Positions 12,188 to 25,500 of a DNA stretch of 64,000 nucleotides are shown here, in pieces. Position 1 is the first letter of the stretch, and each line of letters starts with the position of its first letter. Origin of the DNA: Icerya purchasi. Lineage: Eukaryota; Arthropoda; Insecta; Hemiptera; Monophlebidae. The translations under genes and the position numbers were made by a program. The notes under the pieces were generated by a model, which made no database searches, was not told the DNA's origin, and saw nothing but the letters and a program-made list of their open reading frames with translations. The stretch is from positions 104,607,893-104,671,892 of the forward strand of contig CM077115.1 of assembly GCA_039619475.1 (NCBI GenBank). The letters are read 5' to 3'.

Positions 12188-13031
12188 AGTTACCGCGAAT
12201 GTATCTGAGAAAATACATTTAATATTTAAAATGAATATCTTGCCCCATTTTTCAATAAATAATAATGTGCATTTCTGAGAAAAGAATAGTAAGTACAAAA
12301 GAAAAAAACAATTCCACAAAAAAACTGCTCTCTTTCAACTAAAACACATTTTAATAAACTAAAATAACATGAATTTTTACATACGCCCAAAACTGTTCCA
12401 CAAAACTACTTCCCTACTCGAAGTTATTACAAACAAACCACCCCCTCAAATAATCAATAGTCAAAATGTGTGTCGCGCGCTTGTTTATCAGGCTAAGCGA
12501 TAACAACCTTTTACTCAGTGTTTATCTACAAATGTGCACTATATCCTCCATGAGAGTAGCATTTTGTACATAAATGTTGAAATTAAACATTACATTTTTT
12601 GTTCTTTATGATTTTTAAAAAGGAAAATAATAATATATTTTTATTTAATGTACATTTCCCTTTACATTGAAAAATATAAAACTGTAAAAATAAAAAAAAT
12701 AAATCTTTAATGTTTTTATTAAAATTTATAAAAAACAATTATTACTGTAGAAAAGGTTTTTATCTTCATAAATAGTATTTTTAAAATATAATATTTAAAT
12801 AAAAAATATATATTAATAACGTATTTTTAGTTCTCTTGCAATTTTTCAGCCAGAACAATAATACTACAATGCAGCAATTGAGGTCAGATGTTATTCCGTG
12901 TAACAATTCTTTTGTGAAATTTTACCGGCTTATTTTTTCCTCCAAATTTCTTCTAAAATCCAAAAAAAAAAAAAAAAGGATTTGTCAATTGTGCAAATTG
13001 ATGATAAAGTCTTTGAGATTTAAATATTAAA
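12188..13031. promoter_or_regulatory. Divergent intergenic spacer between brp and TIPIN
   Basis: An 844-bp spacer between the two start codons, so it should contain the TIPIN promoter. It may contain a brp promoter or 5' UTR, unless brp has an upstream non-coding exon. The only GC-richer stretch is near 12465-12500 (GTGTGTCGCGCGCTTG). No TATA box or initiator was assigned. Confidence 0.45.
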
Positions 13032-13098
13032 ATGGATGCTGAATACGATTTACTAAATCCGGACTTAAATCTGGATGAACAGGAAGGTGTTCCATTAG
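13032..13098 (+). CDS. TIPIN: TIPIN exon 1
   Basis: Encodes MDAEYDLLNPDLNLDEQEGV plus PL and the first base of the next codon; the donor is TTAG|GTATTA. Acidic N-terminus, typical of the family. Confidence 0.85.
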
Positions 13099-14253
13099 GT
13101 ATTAAATTTGTATATTACAATTATGTTTCCTTTTTCCCGTAAAAATTTATTTTATAACATGAATTTTATTAAATAAACAAACTTTGAATATCCCTAGCAT
13201 ACTACTAGTTGTAGAAGTCTAGTAATTTGATGTTTTAAATTTTAAAAATATTAATTATACTTATCTGTGTAGACTCAGTTGGTGAGCCAGAAGTAGAAGA
13301 TGATCAAAGAATTCCGCAACCAGTCAAACATACCATAAAACGTACTAATGTTGCTGTGTTGAATTATCAACGGTATTCTTGTATTTAATATTTACTAAAC
13401 ATGTCATTAATACGGCTGTATACTATTTATTTTAATTGTACACTTACAGATTAACTGGACCTCGTGGACTTAGTGCTTTACCGATGTATTTTAATGATAT
13501 TAAGTTGAAGGGCAAGGGTTATGAAGCTGAAGATTTGAACTGTATTATGCACAATTTGGAACAATGGGTTCACCGATTGTTTCCGAAGTTTACTTTTGAT
13601 GATACACTTAATAAAATTGAGAAATTAGGTAGCAAATCGCAAGTTAAGGTAAGCTATAAAAGTTTTTTTTTAATTTTTTTTTTTATTTGTTTTATTTTAT
13701 TTTATGGGCGCATCAGCACAGGACATTCACTCAACACAAAAGATTAGAAAGATAGAAAGATATATGGAGTGACAGGTTATATCAAAAAACGATTAGAAAC
13801 AGAAGAAATGAAGGCGGCTAACAAAAGAACAACAGAAGGAGATGGAAAAGCGAGAATATAGAGGCACTGTAAGGAGTAAGGAGGCCAAAGCTAAGCAAAT
13901 AGACGTGTGTATGATTAAGGTTTATAAAAATTAATATGAAAACTTATACAGTAATTTCTTCATAGTTGTAATATATTTTCGTACAGAAAGTATTTTTTTT
14001 TTTTTTTACTATGTCTGGAAATAGGCGCATTTTACTTTTACAAGTGCTTTTATTTTGTGAAAATTAGATTACTATATGAAACTATTTGTAGGATGCTTAT
14101 AGATATTTAATATAAATATATATGTATATTTTTTTTAATTAGACATACTTAAAGAAAATGAAATTTGATTTGCACGATAACGATAATTCTTCACTAACAG
14201 AAAATTTAGATCAACCAATGGAAAATACAGATTATCCTGGTCATGAATCTTGA
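13032..14253 (+). CDS. TIPIN: TIPIN (Timeless-interacting protein; Swi3/Csm3 family), complete
   Basis: Four exons join in phase: 13032-13098, 13273-13372, 13450-13648 and 14143-14253, encoding 158 residues. TIPIN pairs with Timeless in the nucleus to stabilise replication forks, couple helicase and polymerase, and relay the S-phase checkpoint. The conserved Swi3 domain is in exon 3: LTGPRGLSALPMYF, KGKGYEAEDLNCIMHNLEQW, HRLFPKFTFDDTLNKIEKLG, GSKSQVK. Exon 4 starts TYLKKMKFDL, matching the family's end of the Swi3 domain. The ATG lies in a good context (AAAATGG). The protein is short: the long acidic, RPA-binding C-terminal region of vertebrate TIPIN is reduced to ~25 residues. A plausible AATAAA signal follows at 14606-14611. 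Tail to tail with nAChR beta1. Confidence 0.92.
13273..13372 (+). CDS. TIPIN: TIPIN exon 2
   Basis: Acceptor GTGTAG, donor CAACG|GTATTC. Encodes an acidic linker, then RIPQPVKHTIKRTNVAVLNY, leading into the Swi3 domain. Confidence 0.87.
13450..13648 (+). CDS. TIPIN: TIPIN exon 3 (Swi3 core)
   Basis: Acceptor TTACAG, donor AAG|GTAAGC. It carries the core Swi3 domain, including GPRGLSALP, KGKGYEAEDL, and W..RLFPKF. Confidence 0.92.
14143..14253 (+). CDS. TIPIN: TIPIN exon 4 (C-terminus and stop)
   Basis: Acceptor TTAATTAG; encodes TYLKKMKFDLHDNDN and a short acidic tail ending GHES, then TGA at 14251-14253. The 494-bp intron before it has a purine-rich, repeat-like insert near 13705-13920. 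Confidence 0.85.
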   Translation, partial: TYLKKMKFDLHDNDNSSLTENLDQPMENTDYPGHES

Positions 14254-14605
14254 TTTTGTTCCCTGAAAAAGGTATTGCTTTTTTACGTGGTTTATTTGGT
14301 AGTAGCAGTTAGCTGATGTTAATTGTTACCTAGAAAATTTGTGTTTAGTTTTTAATCGAGATTTATGTTATTTTTTTAAAATGTTTCTGTTCTCATCTTT
14401 TGTAAATATTTGTTTGGCAAAAAAAAAAGGTTAATAATGGTCATGTTTTAACGGAATATAAATTAGGCACAGATTTCATAACATTGGAATATTTTGTATT
14501 CGGGAGTCTAGTGTTTGTAAATTATGATGCAGATTAATTGTTTTGAGTAATGTTTTTATTTTTATTTTTTTTTGTAATTTATTTTATAAAATATAGTGTA
14601 GTATT

Positions 14606-14611
14606 AATAAA
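14606..14611 (+). terminator. Candidate TIPIN polyadenylation signal
   Basis: AATAAA about 350 bp after the TIPIN stop codon, followed by a T-rich stretch. AATAAA is common in such AT-rich DNA, so this is only plausible. Confidence 0.35.
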
Positions 14612-14867
14612 ATGAGGTTTTTATACGTAGTTTCATATTTTTTTAATTTGAAACTATATAATAAATTTACATTTTACATTTCAAAAATTATTCGAATTTG
14701 TAAATAAACTCGTATTATTTTATTTAATCACGAAAAAAGCGACATGTTTATGATAACATAAATATCAGCTTATAATATATGTGTAAATTTAATATGTTGC
14801 GGATCTGTGTTCTGGACTATACTGCGGACCGTTTTGTTGTAGGTCACGTAGTTTTTTACAATTTTAT

Positions 14868-14915
<48 letters not shown>

Positions 14916-16064
14916 TTTTTTTTTTTTCGTGAATATTTAAATTTATAAGATAAGTAGAATTGTTAAAGTATTTATAATACTAAATGTAATTATTTTTCGT
15001 TGAGAACTCGACAAATGGTAACTTATGTTACTTTTATACTATATAAGAAATTACCATTGTCTTAGTATGTATTGTTCAGTATGCAATGTTTTTTTTAAAT
15101 TTTTTAAATTTAGATTATAAATAATTTACACTTTTAACATCGTTGTTCGTTTTAACATAGTTAAAACAGTTAACTTTAAAAAAATTAATAAAAAAAAGAA
15201 GAAAGATTTTTAAATTCTATCAAAAAGAAAATATTGCTAAATATTTCATGGTAAAGTTTGTTTGCTAAAGCTGTTCATAATGTACAAAATTACCATAGTA
15301 ATATAGTGGTATACTGGAATTTGTACATAGTTTTTATATTTTCGGATAAATGTTAATTTATTGTCTGCAACGCAAAAAAAAAAAATCGTATAAAACTAAA
15401 TTACATTTAACGGATTAGTGTACTATACATGTTAAAAAAATTATATTTTAATTACATTAATGAGCTGTTTAATTATTTATTTTTTTTCTATTATTACGTT
15501 TAATTCATTTTACACATCCAACTGTTGTACACACGATTAACAATAGTTAATATAAAACTCAATCGTTAAATTAAGGAATAAAGTGTATACAGGGTATAAA
15601 ATAAATTAACATAATGATTGCCAAATAAATAAAATTTATCATTCGAATTACACAAGCCGTAATTAATTACATTAAGAGCAGATTACGACAAGAAAATAAC
15701 AAAAAAATATTAATTTTGCTAAAATTTAGCGACAAATTAATTTTTTCGTTAATATAAAAATACAAAAGTTTATAAAAATAATTGTATTTCGTATTTTTTT
15801 TTTTTGTACATTTTTTTTTCTGTTGGTATGTCAGTAATAAAATTTATAATTTAATTTTAAGTTCGAATTATTTATTTAATGTATTTTTATTTAAGAATTA
15901 TATTTAAATCGAATTAAATATTCGCTTTTATATATTATTAAGTTAATATCCGTTTTTAAATATTTTAGATTAAATTTTTCTTTAACAATTTATAAAATTT
16001 TAAATGAGCGCGTTATAAAAATAAAATGTATTTTATTACAATATTAATATAATTGAGAAGTTAT

Positions 16065-16067
<3 letters not shown>

Positions 16068-16113
<46 letters not shown>

Positions 16114-16124
16114 GTATGTATATA
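16068..16124. repeat. (TA)n-(TATG)n compound microsatellite
   Basis: About 34 bp of TA followed by five TATG/GTAT units. Confidence 0.9.
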
Positions 16125-16391
16125 ATGCATGTTAATAAATAATGACCTTATTTAATATTAATTTACGAACGAGGTTGTATAATTCTCGAATTAAAAAACA
16201 AATTTAATAATAAATACACGTCGAAAAATACTTATAAATAATTTTATTATATTTTGGAATTTCTTATAATTATTATTATTTAATATATATATGTATATAT
16301 AAGAATGAACAAACAAAAAAAAAAGCCGATAACAAATAATAACATTGAGCAGGAAGGTAATTACAATTTATAGTATATTCGTTTGTTTCAT

Positions 16392-16556
16392 TTATTTGCC
16401 CCGATATACGTCAATTATTTTATCCTGATCTACGTATTCAAATATATGCGGAGCATCCATCAGTATACCGATAGTTCCAGCTGTTGTTACTATAAAAAAC
16501 AGGTACAGTTGTAATCTATCGATGACCATTGCTACATATTTCCAGTCTTCACGAAT
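16392..16556 (-). CDS. nAChRbeta1: nAChR beta1 last exon: TM4 and stop
   Basis: A 165-nt exon: 54 codons plus TAA at 16394-16392. It starts [20 protein letters not shown] after AACAG, continues through TM4 and ends [14 protein letters not shown]. It lies 4.9 kb from the previous exon. Confidence 0.95.
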   Translation of the reverse strand: MREDWKYVAMVIDRLQLYLFFIVTTAGTIGILMDAPHIFEYVDQDKIIDVYRGK

Positions 16557-19500
16557 CTGTTAATAACAAATTGAAATTTTATTACTAAATGTATATAATG
16601 TTTTATTTATGTGTTTATAATTTTTTGCGTATTTTTGTTTCAAATAAGTATATTTTTTACTTTTTAATATTATAACAGAGTTAATCGTCTTTCAGATACG
16701 AAGGCATGTTTGTTACTTCTTTTGGAGTACAGTGAATTTGTATAGAATATTGTTGTTGTGATTACAAATAACCAGAGTGGGAAATAAAAAATTATTTAAA
16801 CATTTTTATCAACAGAAATAATGTGGGGTATATTAAAACAGGATGTAACTGTGACAGTGTGGTATGTAGTTTATTGAAAAGATAAATTTTAAATAAACAA
16901 GTAAGCAGAGTGTTATTATGATCTGAAATAAGGAGCGAATTAAATGAATAGGATTAAAATTAGTAGGAACGTAATTTTGACGGAGTAGGAGAGAAGAATA
17001 AAGTTCAATTTATCCAAATTTTATTAATTTATGAATTTTTGTGTAATATTAAAAAAGAAATTAAAAAAAGAGAACGTAAAATATAATTAATAATAGTTAA
17101 TAATATAATGTGATTTCGAATTTGCGGCGTTCTAAATGAAGAGAAATTTACTTCGTTATTTAAAAAAAAAAGAATTTGAGGCTATCTTTACCGTACGTAG
17201 TGATACTATATTTACCGAATGGTGCATTCAAGTATCAGTAAGCTGCGTTGGGGAGGGGGAGGTAAATTTTTTCTTACTTTCTTGACAAAGGGAGCGGAGG
17301 CATATTATAAATCTTACGTAATATAAAAAAAATATAAAATAATAAAAATGTTTCCAAAAAAATATTTATAATTTAAATTAATAATTCTATTTTTATTATT
17401 TTATTATGGTATACCGAAGTTCTTTTCATATTTCTTACCAAAATATAAATAAATTAATTTCCCGAGAAATTATTTAATTCTATACTACAATGTATAGAGT
17501 TCTTTTTAAATGTGCCGATGTTCAATTCGGGAGATTTTTTAAATTTAAGTCTACGTCTGGTATTTATAATAGATTTAGAATGTAGAGAATTTTCTCAGTT
17601 TCCATATGATTACATTTGTCCCCCTATCAAGTCACAACTCAAAAGTGGAGTTTGTAATCAATGTGGTCTTTATCATGCCTCACAAAAATCTGCAAATTAT
17701 CATTTGAAAAATGTACATCAAAAGCAGGAACGTAGGGTCAAAGAAGTTCGTCCAATGCGTATCAAAGTCCACGAGAAATAATGTGCATAATAAAAGATGC
17801 AGATGCAAATGAGGACATCGAATAGTTGGACGAAGATGATATTAATAATACAATCGATTTAACGAATTTAAGTCTAAATTGTGAAGATGAGCTACCAATT
17901 ATATTAGTGACATAGAAACTACGATATGGAGTCCTTGGACAATAAATAATTTTTAATTTTTTGATTTTCTTCAAATTACTTGAAATTTAAAAATAATTTA
18001 GTCTTAAATTTAAATTTTGATATTTATTAAAAGTTTTGAAAAAATTCTTACGTCTTATCATTTGAGGGCGGGAGGAGTTCATAATTTTCTTATTTTTGCT
18101 TATACGGGGGAGGGGGTCTAAAATCATTGGAAGTTTGCTTACGTAGTGCTTGAACGCCCCCAAAGTACAAATTCTGTTTGTTTAATTTTTTCCGAAGTAT
18201 CATTTTAAAAGCTTTGCTTTCTCGAGTAAAGACTGATAAAAAATTATTTTATTACATGCATCTAAGAAGTTTTCGATAAGACAGAATGAATAATCCACGA
18301 TATAATAATGAAAACGTATTATTTAAAATTTTCCAATCTATACTAATGCTACATTTACTATTTGAACTCTTAAATACCAGTTTTTTGATTGGTTTACAAA
18401 CTGCATGAATGATTCAAAGGGGTTTAATTTTACCGCGATTTCAAAGTGATATTTTAACTTGTAAATTGCTCGGAGTCCTCTTTTTGCTTGCATAGTAACA
18501 TGAATAAGTAGATTATTTATAAAATACCATTATTGTGATCTGTTATATTTTCAGTCGTCGAAAAAGGTGAAATAATACATTATGTTCTGTATTTATTTTA
18601 CAGATTAAATGTCTCAAAATTTCTTTGCATATGCCTTACGTTTTACTACGATGTATTTTAGGACAGTTTCCTAAAACATATATATATATTAATTACAACG
18701 TAATTCTTAGGCTACCCCCCATTCGAAAAAATGTCCCAATTTTATGTAACGTTTGTTATATTTTATAGGATTTTTGTTATTGTTATTTAAAAAATGTCAC
18801 AATTTTATGTAATGCAATATGTAACGAAAAAATGTCTTAATTTTATATAACGGAAGTTAAATGTTAGAATAGAGTTTTTGTGGTTATGTTATTTTTTGTG
18901 TGTGTTGATGCCAGTAAGAATTACGTTGTAAATTTTGATCATTTTATACAAAGTATGGAAGAGAAAGAGACAGAAATGAAAGTAAGAGGGGCCGAGGGGC
19001 ACAGCCCCCTGCGAGGCCAAAATGGCCGAGTTTATATATATATATATATAAAATGTTTGCAACGTGTCTACGTGTGAAGATATCAGTAATGTAATGCGTC
19101 GAAATGTTCCTAAGACGAGTTAATTTTTTAAAAATTAACAATAAAAATTGTTCGTTTTGGTGATTCAGAACATTTCTAATATAGGGTATAAATGTATGTT
19201 TTCTTTTCTTTGTGATGGGGGGGGGGGGTATAGATATGCTTAGGTGTTTATAAAATCGGCGTAACTATTGTTACTGCAATGTATATGAATGCTTTATGGG
19301 AAATCATTTTTAGCGCTAAGCATTTTTGTTAATTGTTTTGCATTAATTGATTTAACTCGACGAGAAAACAGTAGGAATAATAACGAGATAAAGATTTTAG
19401 TTTGTATTTCAGAAACATTATCGAGTATGAACATGTTTTTTTCCTTCTTTCTTTAAAGTTAATTGATTTTTAATATATGACATTATTAGATATGAAATTA

Positions 19501-22500
19501 GTAAACATGTGATTTTACTTTTATTTTCGATACGATTTGTATAGTTATTACTTTATTTAGAAATAGGAAAAGGGTAAAGTGGTACGCCTGTAATTTTATT
19601 TAAAAGAAAATGGGTTATAATTTATACATATATATATTCATACAAATATGTATATATACATTGCTAGACAAATATCTTTATCTACCCTAATAAATATTGA
19701 CCTCTATACTTAGTTGAATTAGTTGAATCGGTTTGAAACTGAAATTTAGAAGTCTTAACGCATTTCTTTGTTTAATTATGTTCTTTGAATTCACTTAGAC
19801 CGATTCAGAAAGTAGAATTTTTCCAACTAATCGAAATATCCAAAATTTTGAATTTTTTAAACATACAAATAAAAAATAAAAAACAAACTAAATGATGAAA
19901 AATTAGTAGTCATCAATAAGCATTCTAATAGCAAGTATTTCTTCCATTAGCTTGAATAACAGTTTCTAGTCGCTTGGGCTTGCTGACAGTGAGATCTCCA
20001 ATATCCCGTAAAATCAACTTCTAGTCTGGTTCCAACTTGTTTCGTAACTCAGTCAAAAATTTTGTCTATGTTTGGTGTACACTGACTCATCTGTTCGGTA
20101 TGCTCTGGAATGCTCTATGGAATATAGTTTCGTGCGCAAGTTAATTACTTCAGCTTCAGTTAAGAATGTTAATGTCTTTCGTGCAATATACAGACGCGCA
20201 TTGTTTCGCATAAGTAAGAAATTATCACTTATAAATGATGTATACATTTCAAGGAGAATATTTTCAATATACGGAGAAGCAGTCGCTGAGGTCGATGTGA
20301 AGAAATGGGGCCTTGTTTTAGCATCATTTGAAATTCCGCTCCAGATCATAACTGAATTATCAAAGAAACCTGATTTTCGAATAAAGTTATATTGAAATCC
20401 GCATCGAGGGTGTTCCACACACGTACGTGTCTGTCCGATCCTGCAGATGAAACCTTGACTCGTCAGTGAAGAGGATCTACCTCCATTTTCGCTTTTCTCC
20501 ATTGAAGCTTCAATCTTTGTTATTGGTGTGGTCTGCATCTTTGTCGTTAGTTCTGCGAGCATTTACAGTTTCATCCCGAAAGATATTAACTTCACTGGCA
20601 GTATTTTCAGATGTCAAAAATGGTTCCCAAAAAGCAATGCGAATAGTGTACTTCTGTCTTCTTGAATATCTGAAATTATTGGATGACCAGATCGTGAACA
20701 GTAAACAGATGATCCGGTCACTACATATCTTCTGTATGCATAATTAACCCTTCCGCGTGTCATATTATTCTGATCAACTACAAAACAACGACTTCTACCA
20801 TCACTGCTAAGTGAAACAATCTGGGAGCAGGAATTTTGGAAGAAACAGACATTTTAAGAAGTAAAAATGAAAAAAAATTAGTAGCAAGTAGGTATTCAAT
20901 AATAAACTCCGTTAGTCAATTTTATCTCATGTGTACAAGCTATTACAATCACTCGGCTTTCGACTTTTGCACCACTACTTTCATTTCTTTAACTCGACTT
21001 TTTGTCTTCCTACATATCTGTTTTACATTTACCGTTATAATTCTGTCATTTTCTGTGACGTTGAATTAGTTGCATGTAAGGAAACATTTTTAGTTCTATT
21101 TGAGAGTACTCTGTGTTGTTAGATAGTAATGGGCTACGCCCGAAAACGTTTCCTTAAATTGAGGTATTTATATTTAAGTTGTAAATAGTAAAGTCCATTT
21201 TCTGTTATTACTTTATTAAAAATATTATAAAAAACACGTACTACAGAAAATTATATTTTAACATGTTAAAAAGAGCTGACATGTTTCGGAGTTACGTACT
21301 CTATAATCATGCATAATTATGGAGTACGTAACTCCGAAACATGTCGGTTAAGGTATTTATTTTAATTAATTAAAGTAAATTATTTTATACTTATATTTTT
21401 GTTTTCGTTATTAAGGAATTTATTTATTGTATATTTAGAAGTAAACAAATTTTTAATCGCTACTCTTTCTATTACTTACTTGTATGTACTGATCTTCGTT
21501 TCTTAGGTGTTCTGCTATGAACTCGACAGCCTCGGTAGCTTTTATCGCCTCCGGAGATAGTTGTAAAGAATCTGAACTTTCACTTTCTCTTCTTTCGGTG
21601 CTAGCTTTTCGGTTTATTTTGCAATTAGGATGATGCAGATCGGATAGTTCCATCACTTCCATTTTTCCACTTTTACCGGGTATATTATGCGGCGTCACGG
21701 GGGGTGGTATAATATGTTTCGGTAATTCAGTGGGCGATGTGTGGTAAGCCGTATGAGGAGGTCCGCTCATTCCGGGCATTTCCATCATCCAACGAAGTCT
21801 AGTTTTCTTCGGCCGTTTCATCAGTAAATATTTCGGAAGATGATAGAGGAAGACTGTACGTATCCAGGGTGGCATCCGATGAGTTCTGGGCCCTCGGAAA
21901 TTCCAGTTAATGATAATGACGGTCACTAAGATACTGACGGTATTCATGATGAAGGTAAACAGCAGATACTTAGCGATCAATGGTAACACCAGCGATGTCG
22001 GTGGTAAGATTTTCGACACCAGTAATAGGAACACAACTAACGATAGTAAGATACTGATACCGAGCGTTACTTTTTCGCCAGCTTCCGCCGGTAAATAAAA
22101 TACCAAAACGCACAAAAATGAGATCAGCACCGTCGGTAGGATAAGATTGACCGTGTAAAATAACGTCTTACGTCTAATGACGATGTAAAACGTAATGTCG
22201 GTTTCAGTTGGCGGTCCTTCGTATCGGTTTAGATACGCTGGAACTTCAATGATATCCCACGTTCCGGATTTCCAGTAATCCGATAGATCAACGTAATGTT
22301 TGTTATTGTATAAAGCCAGTGATACTTGATCGCCGTTGAATGTCCACGAACCGAACTTCATTATACACGTTTGTTGATCGAATGGAAAATAAGTTACATC
22401 TATTGTACAGGAACTCTGTAATCGGTTTAAGACAACAATTATTGTAAATTTTAAAGTGGATCATTCATTTTTTTGCGATTTTTTTTTTCTGATTTTTATA

Positions 22501-25500
22501 ATTTTTTGTGAACAAATATTAACACAAGTTCGCTGTACATAGAGTAAAAATGGTTTCCAAAAATGTAGATGAAAAAAGGGCAAGATGTACATAAAATAAA
22601 CTCGAAAAGTTCACTAATATTTATGATTTTTTTTTATTAGTTTTTTCAATCAAATTAGTATACATTCTAATGAAATGGTATCGGTATTGCGGATTTGAAT
22701 ACTGAGTTCAAATTATACACCCGTTTCGACGATAAGGCGAGCTTTAAAATTAATTGTTATAGTCTCCTTTTTTAACTGAAACAGTTGTTATATCTCAATC
22801 TTATGTAGAGTATTTTAAAATTCCCGTTATTTGTACTTTCTGTGTTTGTTGCTATTTCTTTTTGTATTTGGATTTTTGGAATTTTTGGGATTTTCTTTTG
22901 CATCTTAATTTTTTAAATTTGTTCTAAATACATTTAAAGTAGTAACCATTCTGATTGGGATCGAGGTTTTATTTATATGTTTATTTTGATGCATTTAAGG
23001 TATTTGGAAATATTCGTTCAAGTATTACTCCGTGACAACGGTGAACTTGTCAAATTGTACGTATCTTTTGTAATATCATTTTCCAGGAACGATACAGTAT
23101 AATACAAAGAAATGGCTGGTAAGTTTACATTTATTATTCGTTATAAATACTTTGTTTCAGCGGTGTCATATAATGTGGCATTACCGGTTTAAAATTTTCT
23201 CAAAATATAATAAAGATTTGGAAACCGGTGCATTATAAAATGTGTAAAATAGTATTAGTTGTCGTTGAGATAATGTTGCATTAACGGAAGATTAAGAAAT
23301 AGGGTCATGCGATGATGTATTTTCGTGAGTCGTACAATCGTTAATTATTGATGAATTTTAGTAATTTCAACTTTCGAACATTACCTAATATGAGCAGAAT
23401 GCAATTTTTCGACATATTGCGAATTATTTTTTGTCAATGATTTAATATAATTTTCTAAAATTGAGTTATCAGGTCATTTTTTTTTTTTTTTTTTTTAATG
23501 TTAACAACAGACGATTATTTAATTTTTAATAACTTAGTTGTTATTTAATAATATTGAGATGTGGTCAGGGCTTTATCTGAGGGAGGTTTTTGTGCTTCGA
23601 ACCTCCTGTCTCCTGAAATGTCCGCGAAATGGTGTTTGTTTCAACTAAATACATTGAAATTCGGAATACTTATTCAAATAAATAGAAAAATTTATTTTGC
23701 GAAAAAACTTCTTTGGTTGCACTGTTTTAATGCAGTAAATGTAAACTTATTAAGTTATTCTAAAAAAAAAAAAAAAAATGTTAAAACTTAACATAAATAA
23801 GTTATAATTAAAATGTATTTTTATATATTTAAAGTTCTGTGTTTTTATAACAACGGTTGTTGTTTATTTCGTTTTTTATTTATTTTTTTTGTTTTCGTCT
23901 GCCTTTGTTTTTATTGTAAATTGTTCTAATTTCATATATACAGTAATTGACCGGCTGTGCTATTTTTTTTCTCTCCCTTTCCTAGAACTGACTATATAGT
24001 CATTTACTAGATTTTAATGTTAGTAAGAACGTGAATTTCAAGATCTGCCTATCAGCACGGTCTCTAATTTATTTTCCTTCTCAACCGGTTGCAACTTGCT
24101 GGTTGTTGTAGTAAATTCGTTGCAAGAGCGTTTTCATTTCAACTTCGACGAGTGATTTTTAACTGTCAGTTGTATTTCTTCTATAACAAATTTCACTTGT
24201 AGATCTGATGTAGTGTTTGTTTGGATACATACCACGGTGCTCCCACCAATAATTGTAGCATCTTATTTTGGTAGCGATGTATTCTGTTCACATTACTTTT
24301 GGATGCGCATCCCCATAATTCAGCTGCATACAACCATACTAGTTTTAGTACCATATGATATAGCAATATTTTATGTGCAATATGTGTAATTGAGAACGCG
24401 GTCCAAGCAAACTAATGAAGTTGTCTTTTTTTTAGATTAAGTTTCGTTATTTTAGTCTTGAAAGGATGAGGCCCCGTAAGTGTTCCATCTAGATGTACTC
24501 CAAGATATTTGGCGGATGAATATATTTGTATTTGCTTGTTATTTACAGATATATGATATTTGTTACGTACGATTTTTCTCTTTGTAAAAATAATTTGGTT
24601 ACTTTTATTTTCATTTATTGTATTACTATTTTTCATTTATTCACTCAATCAATGATTTTATTTAGCGCACTTTATAAATTTTCTGTGGACTTTTCTGGGT
24701 TCTCGAGCGTTGCCATGATTACCATAAATAAATTAATTTTATAATAGTAATATATATATGTGTGTACATATTTCGTCGTCTATTCTCACTCGATTTCGAG
24801 TATGAGATATCCCTTAAATTCAGAGGAGAATTAGGGGATAGAATAACCGCGCAATAGATAAGCACGTAAACAGGAGTGCAACCTGGCTTCCGTGCTGCTA
24901 ATAACGTGAGATTACTCACGTTGATGCGATTGTTCGCCGGCTGAATATTTCTATGCGACGCTAATACACACGACTACAATTAGAACTGACTATAGTCGTT
25001 TGTTATCGTGCTACAGATGCAGTGTCCAACTGTGTCTAAACTGCTGTGTACTAAACTTGCGCCGCATAATTTTTGTCGTCGCCCGGTATTGAACCCGAGA
25101 CCGCCGGATCGGAAATCAAGCGCTCTAGCCACTTGTACATAATACTAAATTTTGTAAATCCCATCCCTCCGAAACACGAATGAAAGTGCACTAAAAAAGT
25201 AATGTGCTCTTTTCCTGATGTAGCGGTACTTAAAAAAAGATATGATTAGAAAAAAAGTAGACAAAAAATGAAAAATTCGGATCTTTTCATATATCTACAA
25301 AATCACTATATTAGTTAAGAATTTATCCGCGCGATATACATTTATTTATATCAGAAATTGTTAGGATATTCGTTGTGTCAGTTTAGCGATGTTGTACGAA
25401 CTTATTAACCTTAGAAAATAAATATTTAGTATTGTTTAAAGACAATATTAAGCTTGTATCTTACTTGATAAATAGCTGGTGGAATCCAAAGAACTTCGCC

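Larger units (their letters stand above)
14254..16391. other. Convergent 3' flanks of TIPIN and nAChR beta1
   Basis: AT-rich DNA holding the 3' UTRs of two tail-to-tail genes. (TA)n tracts lie at about 14871-14913 and 16068-16124, the second running into a TATG tetranucleotide repeat. No other gene was recognised. Confidence 0.6.

Noticed and set aside
20072..20395. Plus-strand open frame of about 100 codons
   Set aside because: Antisense shadow of the decayed Tc1 transposase on the minus strand.
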